A DNA stretch of 64,000 nucleotides from Mycobacterium shimoidei. Lineage in GTDB: Bacteria; Actinomycetota; Actinomycetes; Mycobacteriales; Mycobacteriaceae. Position 1 is the first letter of the stretch; each line of letters begins with the position of its first letter. The notes beneath the pieces are model-generated. The model was not told the origin of the DNA and searched no databases. It saw only the letters and a list, made by a program, of their open reading frames with translations. The stretch spans positions 248,001-312,000 of the forward strand of contig LQPU01000032.1 in the NCBI GenBank assembly GCA_002101905.1. Direction: 5' to 3'. Below, in pieces: positions 27,080 to 36,624 of the stretch. The position numbers were made by a program, and so were the translations under genes.

Positions 27080-28420
27080 ATGAACAACACACCCCGGCGC
27101 GGGGCGATCGACCCGATCTGGTGGGCACCGGTGCTGCTTGTTGTGATCGTGGCCGTCAGCGCGCTGACCGCAATGACGTTCTCCGGAACGCTGCGGACGA
27201 CTGTTCCGCTGACCGTCATCTCCGACCGCGCCGGTCTGGTCATGGAGGACGGGGCGAAGGTGAAGCTGCGCGGTGTGCAGATCGGCGAGGTCGCATCCGT
27301 AGAGGCCTACACCGATTCGGCCGGCACCAATCTCTCGAAGCTGAAGCTGAAGATAGCCCCGAACGATTTTCGCTACCTGCCGAGCAACGTAGAGGCAGAG
27401 GTCAAATCGAGCACCGCGTTCGGCGCCAAGTTCGTCGATCTCGTCGTTCCTCCGCAGGCTCACAGCCAGCAACCATTAGCGCCCGGCGCTGTATTGCGCA
27501 GCCGCAACGTGACCGTCGAGGTCAACACCGTGTTCGAGAACCTGCAGGCGATCGTCCACGCCATCGACCCGGCGAAACTCAACGCCGTGCTCTCGGCGGT
27601 GGCAGAAGCCGTGCGCGGCAAAGGTGATCGCATAGGACAGGCGATCACTGCGGGGAATCGAACGCTGCTCACCGTGAACCCCAGGATGTCCACGGTTGCA
27701 CAGGACTGGCAGCTATTCGACAAGACCGCGCAAGCGTATTCGGATGCAGCACAAGACATTCTCTCGCTTCTGGATTCGTTCTCCACAACCAGCGCAACGA
27801 TCACCAGCAACAAGAAGGCGCTCGACGAACTGCTCCTGTCTGCGATCGGGTTCGCCAATTCGGGTATCGACACGATCGGTGCAAATCAGCCGAATCTGGT
27901 CGGCGCGATCAACGTCGTGGAGCCGACCTTCTCGCTGCTGAACAAGTATTCGCCGACCTACACCTGCCTCTTCCAGGGCGCGCAATGGTTCCTCGACCAT
28001 GGCGGTAGAGCCGCCTTGGGAGGCAACGGCAAATCGGTGATCATGGACGCGGCGCTGCTATTCGGCGACGACCCTTACCGCTATCCCGACAACCTGCCGA
28101 TCGTGCAGGCTAAGGGCGGCCCGGGCGGCAAGCCCAGCTGTGGGTCGCTGCCGGACGTCAGCAAAAACCTGCCGGTCAAGTATCTGGTCACCGACACCGG
28201 GTTCGGTACCGGACTTGATATTCGGCCAAACCCCGGGATCGGCTTCCCAGGCATCGCCAACTACTTCCCGGTCACCAAGGGGACGCCTGAACCGCCACGG
28301 ATTCGTTACCCGGGCGGCCCGGCACCTGGCCCGTTGCCGGCCTATCCGGGCGCGCCGCCGTACGGCGCACCCGACTACGGCCAGGACGTCACCGTGACAC
28401 CAAGTCAGGAACAGCCATGA
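27080..28420 (+). CDS. mceA: MceA-type substrate-binding protein
   Basis: The 446-residue protein has an N-terminal membrane anchor (about 14-36) and the MCE/MlaD domain (about 42-120; …SDRAGLVMEDGAKVKLRGVQIG…). A long helical region (about 130-290) forms the tube, and the C-terminal tail from about residue 400 is rich in Pro and Gly. MceA is one of six different chains that build the periplasm-spanning hexameric lipid channel. The start ATG follows ggtgagga, 5 bases after the yrbEB stop. Confidence 0.93.
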   Translation: MNNTPRRGAIDPIWWAPVLLVVIVAVSALTAMTFSGTLRTTVPLTVISDRAGLVMEDGAKVKLRGVQIGEVASVEAYTDSAGTNLSKLKLKIAPNDFRYLPSNVEAEVKSSTAFGAKFVDLVVPPQAHSQQPLAPGAVLRSRNVTVEVNTVFENLQAIVHAIDPAKLNAVLSAVAEAVRGKGDRIGQAITAGNRTLLTVNPRMSTVAQDWQLFDKTAQAYSDAAQDILSLLDSFSTTSATITSNKKALDELLLSAIGFANSGIDTIGANQPNLVGAINVVEPTFSLLNKYSPTYTCLFQGAQWFLDHGGRAALGGNGKSVIMDAALLFGDDPYRYPDNLPIVQAKGGPGGKPSCGSLPDVSKNLPVKYLVTDTGFGTGLDIRPNPGIGFPGIANYFPVTKGTPEPPRIRYPGGPAPGPLPAYPGAPPYGAPDYGQDVTVTPSQEQP

Positions 28421-29445
28421 GGCGGGACACATTGCGCACCGCGATGCGGGTGGCGCTGTTCACGGTTGTCTGCCTTGCCTTCGTTTTCGTCTTAATCGCG
28501 GTGTTCGGGCAGCTCAGGTTCGACACACGTGCCTCCTACAGCGCGGTGTTCACCAACGTGTCCGGCCTCAAGGGCGGCAACTTCGTCCGCATCGCCGGTG
28601 TCGAAGTCGGCAAGGTCAAAGGCATGAAGCTGCACAAAGACGGAACCGTGACGGTCGACTTCGCAATCGACAAGAAGTTGACGCTCACCGAAGGCACCAA
28701 AGCAGCGGTTCGCTACGAGAACCTCATCGGCGATCGTTATCTGTCGCTGGAAGCAGGGCCGGGCCCGACACGGAAACTGCAGCCGGGCCAGACGATTCCA
28801 TTGACCAGGACATCTCCTGCGCTTGACGTGGACGCGCTGATCGGCGGTTTCCGGCCGCTCTTTCGTGCATTGGACCCCGATCAAGTCAATGCGCTGTCCG
28901 GCCAACTGCTCAGAGTGTTCCAAGGCCAGGGCGGCACCATCTCCTCGGTGCTGGCCCAGACGTCCGCGCTGACCAACACGCTGGCCAACCGGGACAAGCT
29001 CATCGGCGAGGTGATCACCAACCTGAACACCGTGCTGCACACCTTCTCCGCTCGGGACAAGCAATTCTCGGACGGCTTGGACAAGCTGTCTCAATTGGTC
29101 GAAGCGCTGGCCGAGCGCAAGACCCAGATCACCAACAGCATCGGCTATATCAACGCTGCTGCATCATCGGTTGCCGACCTGTTGACCGTGGCCCGCCAAC
29201 CGATCAAGGACACCGTTGTGCAAACGGATCGGTTCGCCGGGCAGGTGGAGGCCGATCACGACTATGTCGACGACTTGGTCAAGACGCTTCCCGACGCCTA
29301 TCAGGTGTTGGCCCGCAACGGGCTTTATGGTGACTACTTCGGCTTCTATCTCTGCGACGCGATTCTGAAGGTCAACGGCAAGAACGGCCAGCCTGTCTTC
29401 ATCAAGCTGGTGAGCCAGGTAACCGGGCGGTGCGCACCGAAATGA
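28417..29445 (+). CDS. mceB: MceB-type protein
   Basis: The 342-residue protein has one N-terminal membrane helix (about 8-30), the MCE domain (…SAVFTNVSGLKGGNFVRIAG…, about 38-115) and a helical stretch. The C-terminus is short and holds two cysteines (FYLCDAIL, GRCAPK) typical of MceB. It overlaps mceA by ATGA and mceC by 4 bases. It forms part of the heterohexameric lipid tunnel. Confidence 0.92.
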   Translation: MRRDTLRTAMRVALFTVVCLAFVFVLIAVFGQLRFDTRASYSAVFTNVSGLKGGNFVRIAGVEVGKVKGMKLHKDGTVTVDFAIDKKLTLTEGTKAAVRYENLIGDRYLSLEAGPGPTRKLQPGQTIPLTRTSPALDVDALIGGFRPLFRALDPDQVNALSGQLLRVFQGQGGTISSVLAQTSALTNTLANRDKLIGEVITNLNTVLHTFSARDKQFSDGLDKLSQLVEALAERKTQITNSIGYINAAASSVADLLTVARQPIKDTVVQTDRFAGQVEADHDYVDDLVKTLPDAYQVLARNGLYGDYFGFYLCDAILKVNGKNGQPVFIKLVSQVTGRCAPK

Positions 29446-30815
29446 GCGCGATTGCAGCTACTTTGAAGTCGCGGCTGAAGCGGCCCGATATCAAGCCGCT
29501 TGCCGAGCGGAACCGGGTCGCGGTCGGCGTGACCGGGATCGCGATCGTAGTGGCCCTGGTGGTCGGCGTGTTCTCCTACAACAAGATCCCGTTCATCAAG
29601 GGCACCAGCGACTACTCCGCCTACTTCGCCGAAGCCGGCGGCATCAAAACAGGCAGTGATGTGCGGGTTTCGGGCCTGTCAGTCGGCAGGGTCTTTAGCG
29701 TCAAACTCGACGGCCAGAAAGTATTGGTGAAGTTTTCGGTTAACAACGGTGTCGAGCTTGGTGACCGGACCGAGGCGGCGATCAAGACCGAGACGGTACT
29801 GGGCACCAAGATGCTTGAACTGACCCCACGAGGAGACGGCAAGCTCACCACCACGATCCCGCTGGAACGAACCAGCTCGCCATACGATCTGCCCACCGCG
29901 CTGGGCGACTTGACGACCACCATCAGCGCGCTGGACACCACCAAGCTGTCCTCGGCCCTCACCACGTTGGCGGATACCTTCAAAGACACCCCACCGGACC
30001 TGAAGGTCGCGCTGGAGGGGGTGGCCCGGTTCTCCGGCACCCTGGACAACCGCGACGCAGCGCTGCGCAACTTGCTGGCTGACGCCAACAAGGTCACCTC
30101 GGTGCTGGCAAAACGGAGCGACCAGATCGCCAATCTTGTCGTCAACGCGAACGCTTTACTCAGAGAACTTCTGACGCAACGCAATTCCGTTGACGCGCTG
30201 ATGACCAGCCTCACCGACGCGTCGCACCAGATTTCAGGCTTGGTCAACGACAATCGCAGGGAACTCCAGCCCGCTCTCGACAAGCTCAATGGCGTGCTGG
30301 GGATCCTGGACAACCGCAAGCAAGAACTACAGCGCACGCTGTATCTGCTCCGGCGTTATGCGATGTCGTTTGGCGAAGTCCTGGGGTCCGGGCCGTTCTT
30401 CAAGGCATCACTGGTCAACCTGGCACCGGGCCAATTGGTGCAGCCGTTCACCGACGCCGCGTTCTCCGACCTCGGACTCGATCCCAACGTGCTGCTCCCG
30501 TCGGAACTGGTCGACCCGCCCACCGGCACGCCCGGCCTGCCGCCACTGCCGTTGCCGTATCCACGCACCGGGCAAGGCGGCGAGCCGAAACGCACGCTGC
30601 CCGACGCGATCACCGGCAACCCCGGCCAGCAGTCATGCGGGCCCACCGCAGTGCCGCTACCCGCGCCTGGGTGCTACCCGTACCGGGAACCCCCGCCCGC
30701 GGCAGCGCCGGGGGAACCGCCCCCAGGACCGCCGGCAAGCCCGACTCCCGCGCCCGCACCAACGCCGATCTACGTGCCGGCACCCAACGAAGTACCTGCG
30801 AGTGGGGGACGATGA
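29442..30815 (+). CDS. mceC: MceC-type protein
   Basis: ATG 29442, overlapping the mceB stop, is preferred over an upstream GTG at 29430. The 457-residue product has a membrane anchor (about 30-50), an MCE domain (…AYFAEAGGIKTGSDVRVSGL…), a long helical region and a strongly Pro-rich tail (about 365-450) with a Cys pair (QQSCG…GCYPY). Such Pro-rich tails are usual for MceC and MceD. The gene ends in ATGATG, shared with mceD. Confidence 0.92.
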   Translation: MSAIAATLKSRLKRPDIKPLAERNRVAVGVTGIAIVVALVVGVFSYNKIPFIKGTSDYSAYFAEAGGIKTGSDVRVSGLSVGRVFSVKLDGQKVLVKFSVNNGVELGDRTEAAIKTETVLGTKMLELTPRGDGKLTTTIPLERTSSPYDLPTALGDLTTTISALDTTKLSSALTTLADTFKDTPPDLKVALEGVARFSGTLDNRDAALRNLLADANKVTSVLAKRSDQIANLVVNANALLRELLTQRNSVDALMTSLTDASHQISGLVNDNRRELQPALDKLNGVLGILDNRKQELQRTLYLLRRYAMSFGEVLGSGPFFKASLVNLAPGQLVQPFTDAAFSDLGLDPNVLLPSELVDPPTGTPGLPPLPLPYPRTGQGGEPKRTLPDAITGNPGQQSCGPTAVPLPAPGCYPYREPPPAAAPGEPPPGPPASPTPAPAPTPIYVPAPNEVPASGGR

Positions 30816-32098
30816 TGGCGAAATATCCACGCGCCGTGCGGATCGCAACAGCGATCGCCCTGGTCGTGACCATGGTGGTCGGGGTCGGCGTAACCACCGC
30901 CTCATGGTGGAAACAGGTGACCAGAAACACCTACGTCGCCTACTTCGCCAATACCAACGGTCTCTACACCGGCGACGAAGTCCGAATCCTCGGCGTCGCC
31001 GTGGGCACCATCGAGAAGATCGATCCGCAGCCGAATGCGGCAAAGGTCACGTTCACCGTCGACTCGCAGTACCCGGTGCCCGCCGACGCCAAGGCAGCAA
31101 TCCTGTCGCCGTCACTGGTCACCGCAAGGGCGATTCAACTCGTTCCCGCCTATTCCGGCGGACCGAAACTTCCGGACGGAGCAACGATTCCCCAAGAGCG
31201 CACCGCCGTTCCGGTCGAATGGGACGACCTGCGCAAGCAGTTGGAGAAGCTGACCGACTCGTTGCAGCCGACGACACCCGGTGGTCCCAGCGCCCTGGGC
31301 GAATTTGTCGACACGACCGCGGCCAACCTACGAGGCGAGGGGGACACCGCGCGAGACACGGTGATCAAACTGTCGCAGGCGGTTTCGGCGCTCGGCGACC
31401 ACAGCACGGACATCTTCAGCACGGTCCGCAATCTGCAGCTGCTGGTGACCGCGCTGTCCTCGAGCAGCGAGTTGCTAGCCGCCTTCAACAGGAATCTCGC
31501 CGATATCACCATGGTGCTGTCCAATACGCCCGACGAGTGGGCTCAGGCGATGCAGGGGTTGGACGCGGCGGTGAACGACCTGCGTGGCTTGGTCGCCGAC
31601 AATCGGGAGGCGCTCGGGGCAACGTTCGACCACCTCAACGCGATCACCACCGCGATGAACGACAGCCGCGGAGACATCAAACAGATTCTGCATGTCACGC
31701 CCACGGTTTTCCAGAATTTCATGAACATCTATCAGCCCGCACAAAGCGCGGTCACCGGCATTCTGGCGCCTGTGAATTTCGCCGACACGGTCAAATTTCT
31801 CTGCGGCTCAATCGAAGCCGCGGCGCGCGTGGGCGCGAAGCAGTCAGCGAGATTGTGCGAGCAATATCTGGCGCCGATCATCAAGAACCGCCAGTACAAC
31901 TTCCCGCCGATCGGACTCAACCCGTTTGTGGGAGCATCGGCGCGGCCCAACGAAATCACGTACAGCGAAGACCGACTCAATCCGCACCTGCCGCCCGCTG
32001 GGCCTGATGCCGCTCGGTCGGCGGACCCCGGCCAGGGACTGCAAGGCTTGATGATGCCGCCCGCCCCGACACCAGCGCCGGCGGAGGGCGTGCCGTGA
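30812..32098 (+). CDS. mceD: MceD-type protein
   Basis: The 428-residue protein (ATG 30812; ATG 30815 equally possible) has a membrane helix (about 10-33), the MCE domain (…AYFANTNGLYTGDEVRILGV…) and long helices, then a Pro-rich C-terminus. The ribosome site is gtgggggac, directly before the double ATG that overlaps the mceC stop. It also overlaps mceE by 4 bases. All six mce genes are coupled in this way. Confidence 0.92.
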   Translation: MMAKYPRAVRIATAIALVVTMVVGVGVTTASWWKQVTRNTYVAYFANTNGLYTGDEVRILGVAVGTIEKIDPQPNAAKVTFTVDSQYPVPADAKAAILSPSLVTARAIQLVPAYSGGPKLPDGATIPQERTAVPVEWDDLRKQLEKLTDSLQPTTPGGPSALGEFVDTTAANLRGEGDTARDTVIKLSQAVSALGDHSTDIFSTVRNLQLLVTALSSSSELLAAFNRNLADITMVLSNTPDEWAQAMQGLDAAVNDLRGLVADNREALGATFDHLNAITTAMNDSRGDIKQILHVTPTVFQNFMNIYQPAQSAVTGILAPVNFADTVKFLCGSIEAAARVGAKQSARLCEQYLAPIIKNRQYNFPPIGLNPFVGASARPNEITYSEDRLNPHLPPAGPDAARSADPGQGLQGLMMPPAPTPAPAEGVP

Positions 32099-33219
32099 GG
32101 CGCCGTGTGGCCGCCCTGGGCCTGGTCGTTGCCTGCCTGTCGGCGACGACCGGGTGTCAATGGCGCGGCCTCAATTCGCTGAGGTTGCCCGGAACCGAAG
32201 GGGCCGGCAAAGACGCGTACACCATCGCTGCCCAGCTGCCCGACGTCGTCGTCATACAGCCCAACACCCGGGTTCGGGTCGCCGACGTCAACGTCGGCAA
32301 CGTCACCAAAATCGAGGTACAGGACTGGCATGCCCTGGTGACCATGCGCATCAACGGTGACGTTCATCTGCCGGCGAACAGCACCGCCAAGGTGGGGCAG
32401 ACCAGCCTGCTGGGGTCCATGCATATCGAATTGGCACCGCCCACCGATGAGCCGCCGCAGGGTGAACTCACAAACGGCTCTGTGATTCCGCTGTCCAAAG
32501 CCGCTACCTACCCGACCACCGAGCAGACCCTGGCGTCGGTGGCAATTCTGCTGAACGGCGGTGGGCTGGGCCACATCCAGGAAATCACCCAAGCATTCGC
32601 AACCGCGTTGGCGGGCCGTGAGAACGATATGCGCAGCCTGCTGACCCAACTGGACACCTTCATCGCCCAGGTGCACTCGCAGACCGATGACATCATCGCG
32701 GCCACCGAGAGCCTCAACTCGCTGGCCGGACAAGTCGCGGCGAAGGATCAGGCCGTGGACAAGGCGCTCACCACGATTCCGCAGGCATTGGCCGTGCTGT
32801 CGGATTCGCGAAAGAAGCTTCTCGATGCCATCGATGCGGTGGGCAGGTTCAGCGGGGTCGCGGCCTCGACGGTCAACCAGACCAAAGAATCGCTCACCGA
32901 GAACTTCCGCAATCTCGCGCCGGTGCTGCGGGAATTGGCAAACGCCGGGCCTGCCCTCACCAAGGGGCTGGATTTCCTGTCGACATATCCGTGGGTGAAA
33001 AGCAACGTCGCCAACTGGTTTCGGGGTGACTTCGCCAACATCACCCTCGTTCTCGATCTGACCTTGAGCCGAATCGACAGCGGCTTCTTCACCGGAACCA
33101 GATGGGAGGGCAACCTTACCGAACTCGAGTTGCAGTGGGGCCGCACGATTGGCCAGATGCCCAGCCCGTACACCGCGGCCAATCCGTTGATCGCGCCCTA
33201 CCATTTCGGGGGGTACTGA
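32095..33219 (+). CDS. mceE: MceE-type lipoprotein
   Basis: The 374-residue protein starts at GTG 32095. It has a signal peptide with a lipobox-like end (…LSATTGC, Cys21), as expected of MceE (the LprK/LprN family), so it is probably lipidated. The MCE domain follows (…VVVIQPNTRVRVADVNVGNV…), then a helical domain. The lipid anchor distinguishes MceE from the other five chains. One base separates its stop from mceF. Confidence 0.92.
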   Translation: MRRRVAALGLVVACLSATTGCQWRGLNSLRLPGTEGAGKDAYTIAAQLPDVVVIQPNTRVRVADVNVGNVTKIEVQDWHALVTMRINGDVHLPANSTAKVGQTSLLGSMHIELAPPTDEPPQGELTNGSVIPLSKAATYPTTEQTLASVAILLNGGGLGHIQEITQAFATALAGRENDMRSLLTQLDTFIAQVHSQTDDIIAATESLNSLAGQVAAKDQAVDKALTTIPQALAVLSDSRKKLLDAIDAVGRFSGVAASTVNQTKESLTENFRNLAPVLRELANAGPALTKGLDFLSTYPWVKSNVANWFRGDFANITLVLDLTLSRIDSGFFTGTRWEGNLTELELQWGRTIGQMPSPYTAANPLIAPYHFGGY

Positions 33220-33220
33220 C

Positions 33221-34666
33221 GTGTCTGGCGTTAGCGCGCTGCGGTTGTCCCGCCGGGTCTGGACGCAGCTGGCGATCCTGGCCACGGTCACCGCCGTCGC
33301 CGTCGGTGTAATGGCTTTCGGCTTTGTGAAAGTGCCTGCCCTGCTCGGAATCGGCCGATATACCGTGATTGTCGAGCTTCCCAGCTCCGGTGGGTTGTAC
33401 CCGACCTCTGTGGTCAACTACCGCGGCAGCGAAGTCGGCACGGTCAAATCGGTCGATGTCACCGATCGTGGCGTGCGTGCCGTCCTATCGCTGAATTCCG
33501 ACATAGCGATCCCCGCCGATGTAATGGCTGCCGTACACAGCCGCTCGGCAGTCGGTGAGCAATTCCTCGAGCTGACCCCGCAACCGGGGAAGGACACCAG
33601 GTTGAAGCTGCGCGACGGCGACGTCATCCCGGTCGGCAGCACCCAGGTTCCCGTCGACATCGGGTCTCTGCTGGATGCCACCAACAGGGCGCTGCAGGCG
33701 ATCCCGCAAGACAACCTGCGCACAGTCGTCGACGAATCGGCGAAGGCCGTCGCCGGGCTGGGACCGGAATTGTCACGCATCGTCGACGGATCGGCAGCGT
33801 TGGCCATCGAAGCAGGCAAATCCAGCGACGCGCTGGCAGAGCTGATCGACCTGTCCCCACCCGTGCTCGAGTCCCAAGTGCAGACCAAGGATTCGATCGC
33901 GACGTGGGCACGGCGGATGAACTCGATTACCGGTCAACTCAAGGCGCAGGACGCGGCTTTCGCCGATCTGCTCAATACAGCCGGGCCGGCGCTGGATGAA
34001 GGCAGGGCGCTGTTCGACCGGTTGGCACCTGCCCTGCCGGTGCTGCTGGCCAACCTCGTGACCGTGGGCAAGATCGCGGTGGACTACCGCAACGATCTCG
34101 AGCAGCTGCTGGTGCTGTTTCCGCAAGGGACAGCGGTCATGTCGGCGATCGCCCAGCCTGACTCAGACAGTGAGCAGGCTTACAAAGGCATTTACCTCGA
34201 CTTCAACCTCAACCTCAACCTGCCGCCGCCCTGTAACACCGGGTTTCTGCCCGTCCAACAGCAGCGGGCGATGTCACGCCAGGACTATCCCGACCGTCCG
34301 GCCGGTGAGCTGTATTGCCGCATTCCGCAAGACTCCGACATGAATGTTCGCGGCGTACGCAACACCCCTTGCGAGACGAAGCCGGGCAAGCGTGCCCCGA
34401 CCGCCGAAATGTGCGAGAGCGACGAGGAGTATGTCCCGCTCAACGACGGCCTCAACTGGAAGGGCGACCCCAACGCGACGCTGACCGGTCAGAGTGTGCC
34501 GCAATATCCACCGGGCGCTACGCCGCCTGCGCCGATCGCGATTCCCTACGACCCGGCCACCGGAAATTACGTCGGACCGGATGGCCGCCGCGTCACCCGG
34601 CCCGACCTGGCCGATGACCCGAAAGGCAAGACATGGCAGAGCATGCTGATACCGCCGAACAGTTAG
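33221..34666 (+). CDS. mceF: MceF-type protein
   Basis: The 481-residue protein has a membrane helix (about 12-36), the MCE domain (…LPSSGGLYPTSVVNYRGSEVG…) and helices, then a C-terminal domain with several Cys and Pro residues (PPPCNTGF, CRIPQD, CETKPG, MCESDEE). This is the usual MceF layout and the last chain of the channel. Its 3' end overlaps the first mce-associated gene by 34 bases. Confidence 0.92.
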   Translation: MSGVSALRLSRRVWTQLAILATVTAVAVGVMAFGFVKVPALLGIGRYTVIVELPSSGGLYPTSVVNYRGSEVGTVKSVDVTDRGVRAVLSLNSDIAIPADVMAAVHSRSAVGEQFLELTPQPGKDTRLKLRDGDVIPVGSTQVPVDIGSLLDATNRALQAIPQDNLRTVVDESAKAVAGLGPELSRIVDGSAALAIEAGKSSDALAELIDLSPPVLESQVQTKDSIATWARRMNSITGQLKAQDAAFADLLNTAGPALDEGRALFDRLAPALPVLLANLVTVGKIAVDYRNDLEQLLVLFPQGTAVMSAIAQPDSDSEQAYKGIYLDFNLNLNLPPPCNTGFLPVQQQRAMSRQDYPDRPAGELYCRIPQDSDMNVRGVRNTPCETKPGKRAPTAEMCESDEEYVPLNDGLNWKGDPNATLTGQSVPQYPPGATPPAPIAIPYDPATGNYVGPDGRRVTRPDLADDPKGKTWQSMLIPPNS

Positions 34667-35205
34667 AGCCGCACAGAGATGCGCACCCAGCGGTGTCGAA
34701 CACCCGCGCGTTGATCACGTTCGGTCTTGCCGCCGTCACGGCACTAGCCGGTTTGACCGGCTGGCTGGGATACCGCGTCCACCAAGACCGCGATGCGCAA
34801 GCGCGGCGCGACCTCTACGTGCAGGTCGCTCGTCAGGCCGCGATCAATCTCACCACGATCGACTACACCGAAGTCGACTCCGACATCAAGCGGATCCTGG
34901 ATTCAGCGACCGGCACGTTTCACGATGATTTCCAGCATCGGTCGCAGCCGTTCGTCGATGTGGTCAAACAGGTGAAGTCGAAATCGGAGGGCTCGGTGTC
35001 CGAGGCGGCGCTGGTGTCCGACACCAAAGATCAGGCGCAAGTGATCGTCGCGGTGTCGGTGAAGACCACGACGGTTGCTGCCGCACCAGAACAAGAGCCG
35101 CGCAGATGGCGATTGCGGATAACCGTTGAAAGGACGGAAGGGTCCGGAAATTCCGAAAATTCCAGTGATAGCGCCAAGGTGTCGAATGTCGAGTTCGTGC
35201 CATGA
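34633..35205 (+). CDS. Mce-associated membrane protein (first)
   Basis: The 190-residue protein has a short cytoplasmic N-terminus, one membrane helix (about 28-48) and an extracytoplasmic NTF2-like domain (…INLTTIDYTEVDSDIKRILDSATGTFHDDF…), the standard plan of mce-associated (Mam) proteins. These stabilise Mce complexes. The 34-base overlap with mceF and the overlap with the next gene indicate co-translation. Confidence 0.88.
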   Translation: MAEHADTAEQLEPHRDAHPAVSNTRALITFGLAAVTALAGLTGWLGYRVHQDRDAQARRDLYVQVARQAAINLTTIDYTEVDSDIKRILDSATGTFHDDFQHRSQPFVDVVKQVKSKSEGSVSEAALVSDTKDQAQVIVAVSVKTTTVAAAPEQEPRRWRLRITVERTEGSGNSENSSDSAKVSNVEFVP

Positions 35206-35705
35206 CCAACGAGGTAGCCCGCCTCCACTGGCCCGGCTTGCTAGCGCGGGGCGTGGTACCGGCATTGGCGCTGATCCTGGCGCTAGGGGCCGGGTATCTG
35301 AAATGGCTGGATGTCATGGCACGTGAATCGCATACGGCGGCCGAACAGTCGGTTGCAGCAGCCACCGACGCAACGGTGAAGATGCTGTCCTATCGTCCGG
35401 AGACGGTCGATCAGGACCTGACTTCTGCCGCCGATCGCCTCACCGGTGGGTTCCGCCAGCAGTACACCCAGCTCGTCACCGACGTCGTTGCTCCCGGCGC
35501 CAAACAGCAGCGAATCTCGGCGGTCGCTACCGTGCCGGCAGCGGCTTCGGTTGCCGCGACCCAAAACCACGCCGTGGTGTTGGTTTTCATCAATCAGACC
35601 ACCACGATCGGCGACGACGCGCCCACCCAGACCAACTCCAGCGTGCGCATGAGCCTTGACAGGGTCGGTGACCGCTGGCTGGTGTCGCAGTTCGATCCCG
35701 TGTGA
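35202..35705 (+). CDS. Mce-associated membrane protein (second)
   Basis: The 167-residue protein has a membrane helix (about 16-34) and the same extracytoplasmic fold (…MLSYRPETVDQDLTSAADRLTGGF…VVLVFINQTT…). It overlaps the previous gene by ATGA, and the antigen-85-like gene follows 3 bases later, so the mce transcript very likely continues through it. The pair of Mam proteins is standard for mce operons. Confidence 0.88.
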   Translation: MTNEVARLHWPGLLARGVVPALALILALGAGYLKWLDVMARESHTAAEQSVAAATDATVKMLSYRPETVDQDLTSAADRLTGGFRQQYTQLVTDVVAPGAKQQRISAVATVPAAASVAATQNHAVVLVFINQTTTIGDDAPTQTNSSVRMSLDRVGDRWLVSQFDPV

Positions 35706-35708
35706 GCC

Positions 35709-36611
35709 ATGAGTGAGGTCAATGTGAAACACCTGTCGGTACCGATGCGGCTGATATGCGCTGTCGTGCTGGCAGCCGGCTCAGCGATGTTGAGCTCTGC
35801 AATGTCAGCGGCCGCCGGCGTCGAGAACCTGATGGTGCCGTCCGCGGCAATGGGACGTGATATCCCGGTGAGCTTTTCGGCAGACGGACCGCATGGAGTG
35901 TATTTGCTCGACGCGTTCAACGCCGGACCAGACGTCAGCAACTGGGTGACGGCCGGAAATGCGATGAACACGCTTGCCGGCAAAGGGGTTTCGGTGGTGG
36001 CACCCGCCGGCGGTGCCTACAGCATGTACACCGACTGGGAACAAGACGGCAGCAAGCAGTGGGAAACGTTTTTGTCCCGTGAACTGCCGGACTGGTTGAG
36101 CGCCAACAAGGGCATGGCCCCCGGCGGTCACGGCGTCGTCGGCGCCGCACAAGGTGGCTACGGTGCAGCGGCGCTGGCGACCTTCCACCCCGACCGATTC
36201 CGCTACGCCGCGTCGTTGTCGGGATTTTTGGCTCCGGAACGAACCGGGGTCGACGGGGCGATCGCCGCAGGCCTCAAGCAAGGTGGCGCTGACAGCGACA
36301 AGATGTGGGGTCTGCCCCAGCTGGGTCGCTGGAAGTGGCATTCCCCGAACCAGCACATCCAGCAACTGGTGAACAACAACACCCGGCTGTGGATCTACAG
36401 CCCGGGAAGCGGCGCGCCCAGCGACCAGGTCGCGATGATCGGCCAACCGGATATCGCCCAAGGCACCAACGCGACGTTCTACGCGCATTATCGCGACGCC
36501 GGCGGGACCAACGGCCACTTCGACCTGGGCCGCGGCGGCGGCAATGATTGGGGGACATGGGCACAGCAACTCAATGCGATGTCCAACGATCTCGCCGCCA
36601 ATATCCGCTAG
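35709..36611 (+). CDS. MPT51/FbpD-like secreted antigen-85 paralogue lacking the catalytic serine
   Basis: The 300-residue protein has a signal peptide (about 10-37, ending in A-rich sequence) and an esterase-type fold of the antigen 85 family. The nucleophile elbow reads GAAQGGYGA, with Gln148 where Ag85 has Ser. This is the hallmark of MPT51 (FbpD), a non-catalytic, possibly adhesin-like family member. KMWGLPQLGRWKWHSPNQH and GHFDLG also match MPT51. It follows the mce-associated genes by 3 bases, unlike M. tuberculosis mpt51, which sits beside fbpA. It is therefore probably a second, mce-linked copy. Confidence 0.87.
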   Translation: MSEVNVKHLSVPMRLICAVVLAAGSAMLSSAMSAAAGVENLMVPSAAMGRDIPVSFSADGPHGVYLLDAFNAGPDVSNWVTAGNAMNTLAGKGVSVVAPAGGAYSMYTDWEQDGSKQWETFLSRELPDWLSANKGMAPGGHGVVGAAQGGYGAAALATFHPDRFRYAASLSGFLAPERTGVDGAIAAGLKQGGADSDKMWGLPQLGRWKWHSPNQHIQQLVNNNTRLWIYSPGSGAPSDQVAMIGQPDIAQGTNATFYAHYRDAGGTNGHFDLGRGGGNDWGTWAQQLNAMSNDLAANIR

Positions 36612-36624
36612 GGCCGGTGATGCT

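Noticed and set aside
35709-36611. Active antigen 85 mycolyltransferase
   Set aside because: The nucleophile serine is replaced by glutamine in GAAQGGYGA, so it belongs with the non-catalytic MPT51 type.
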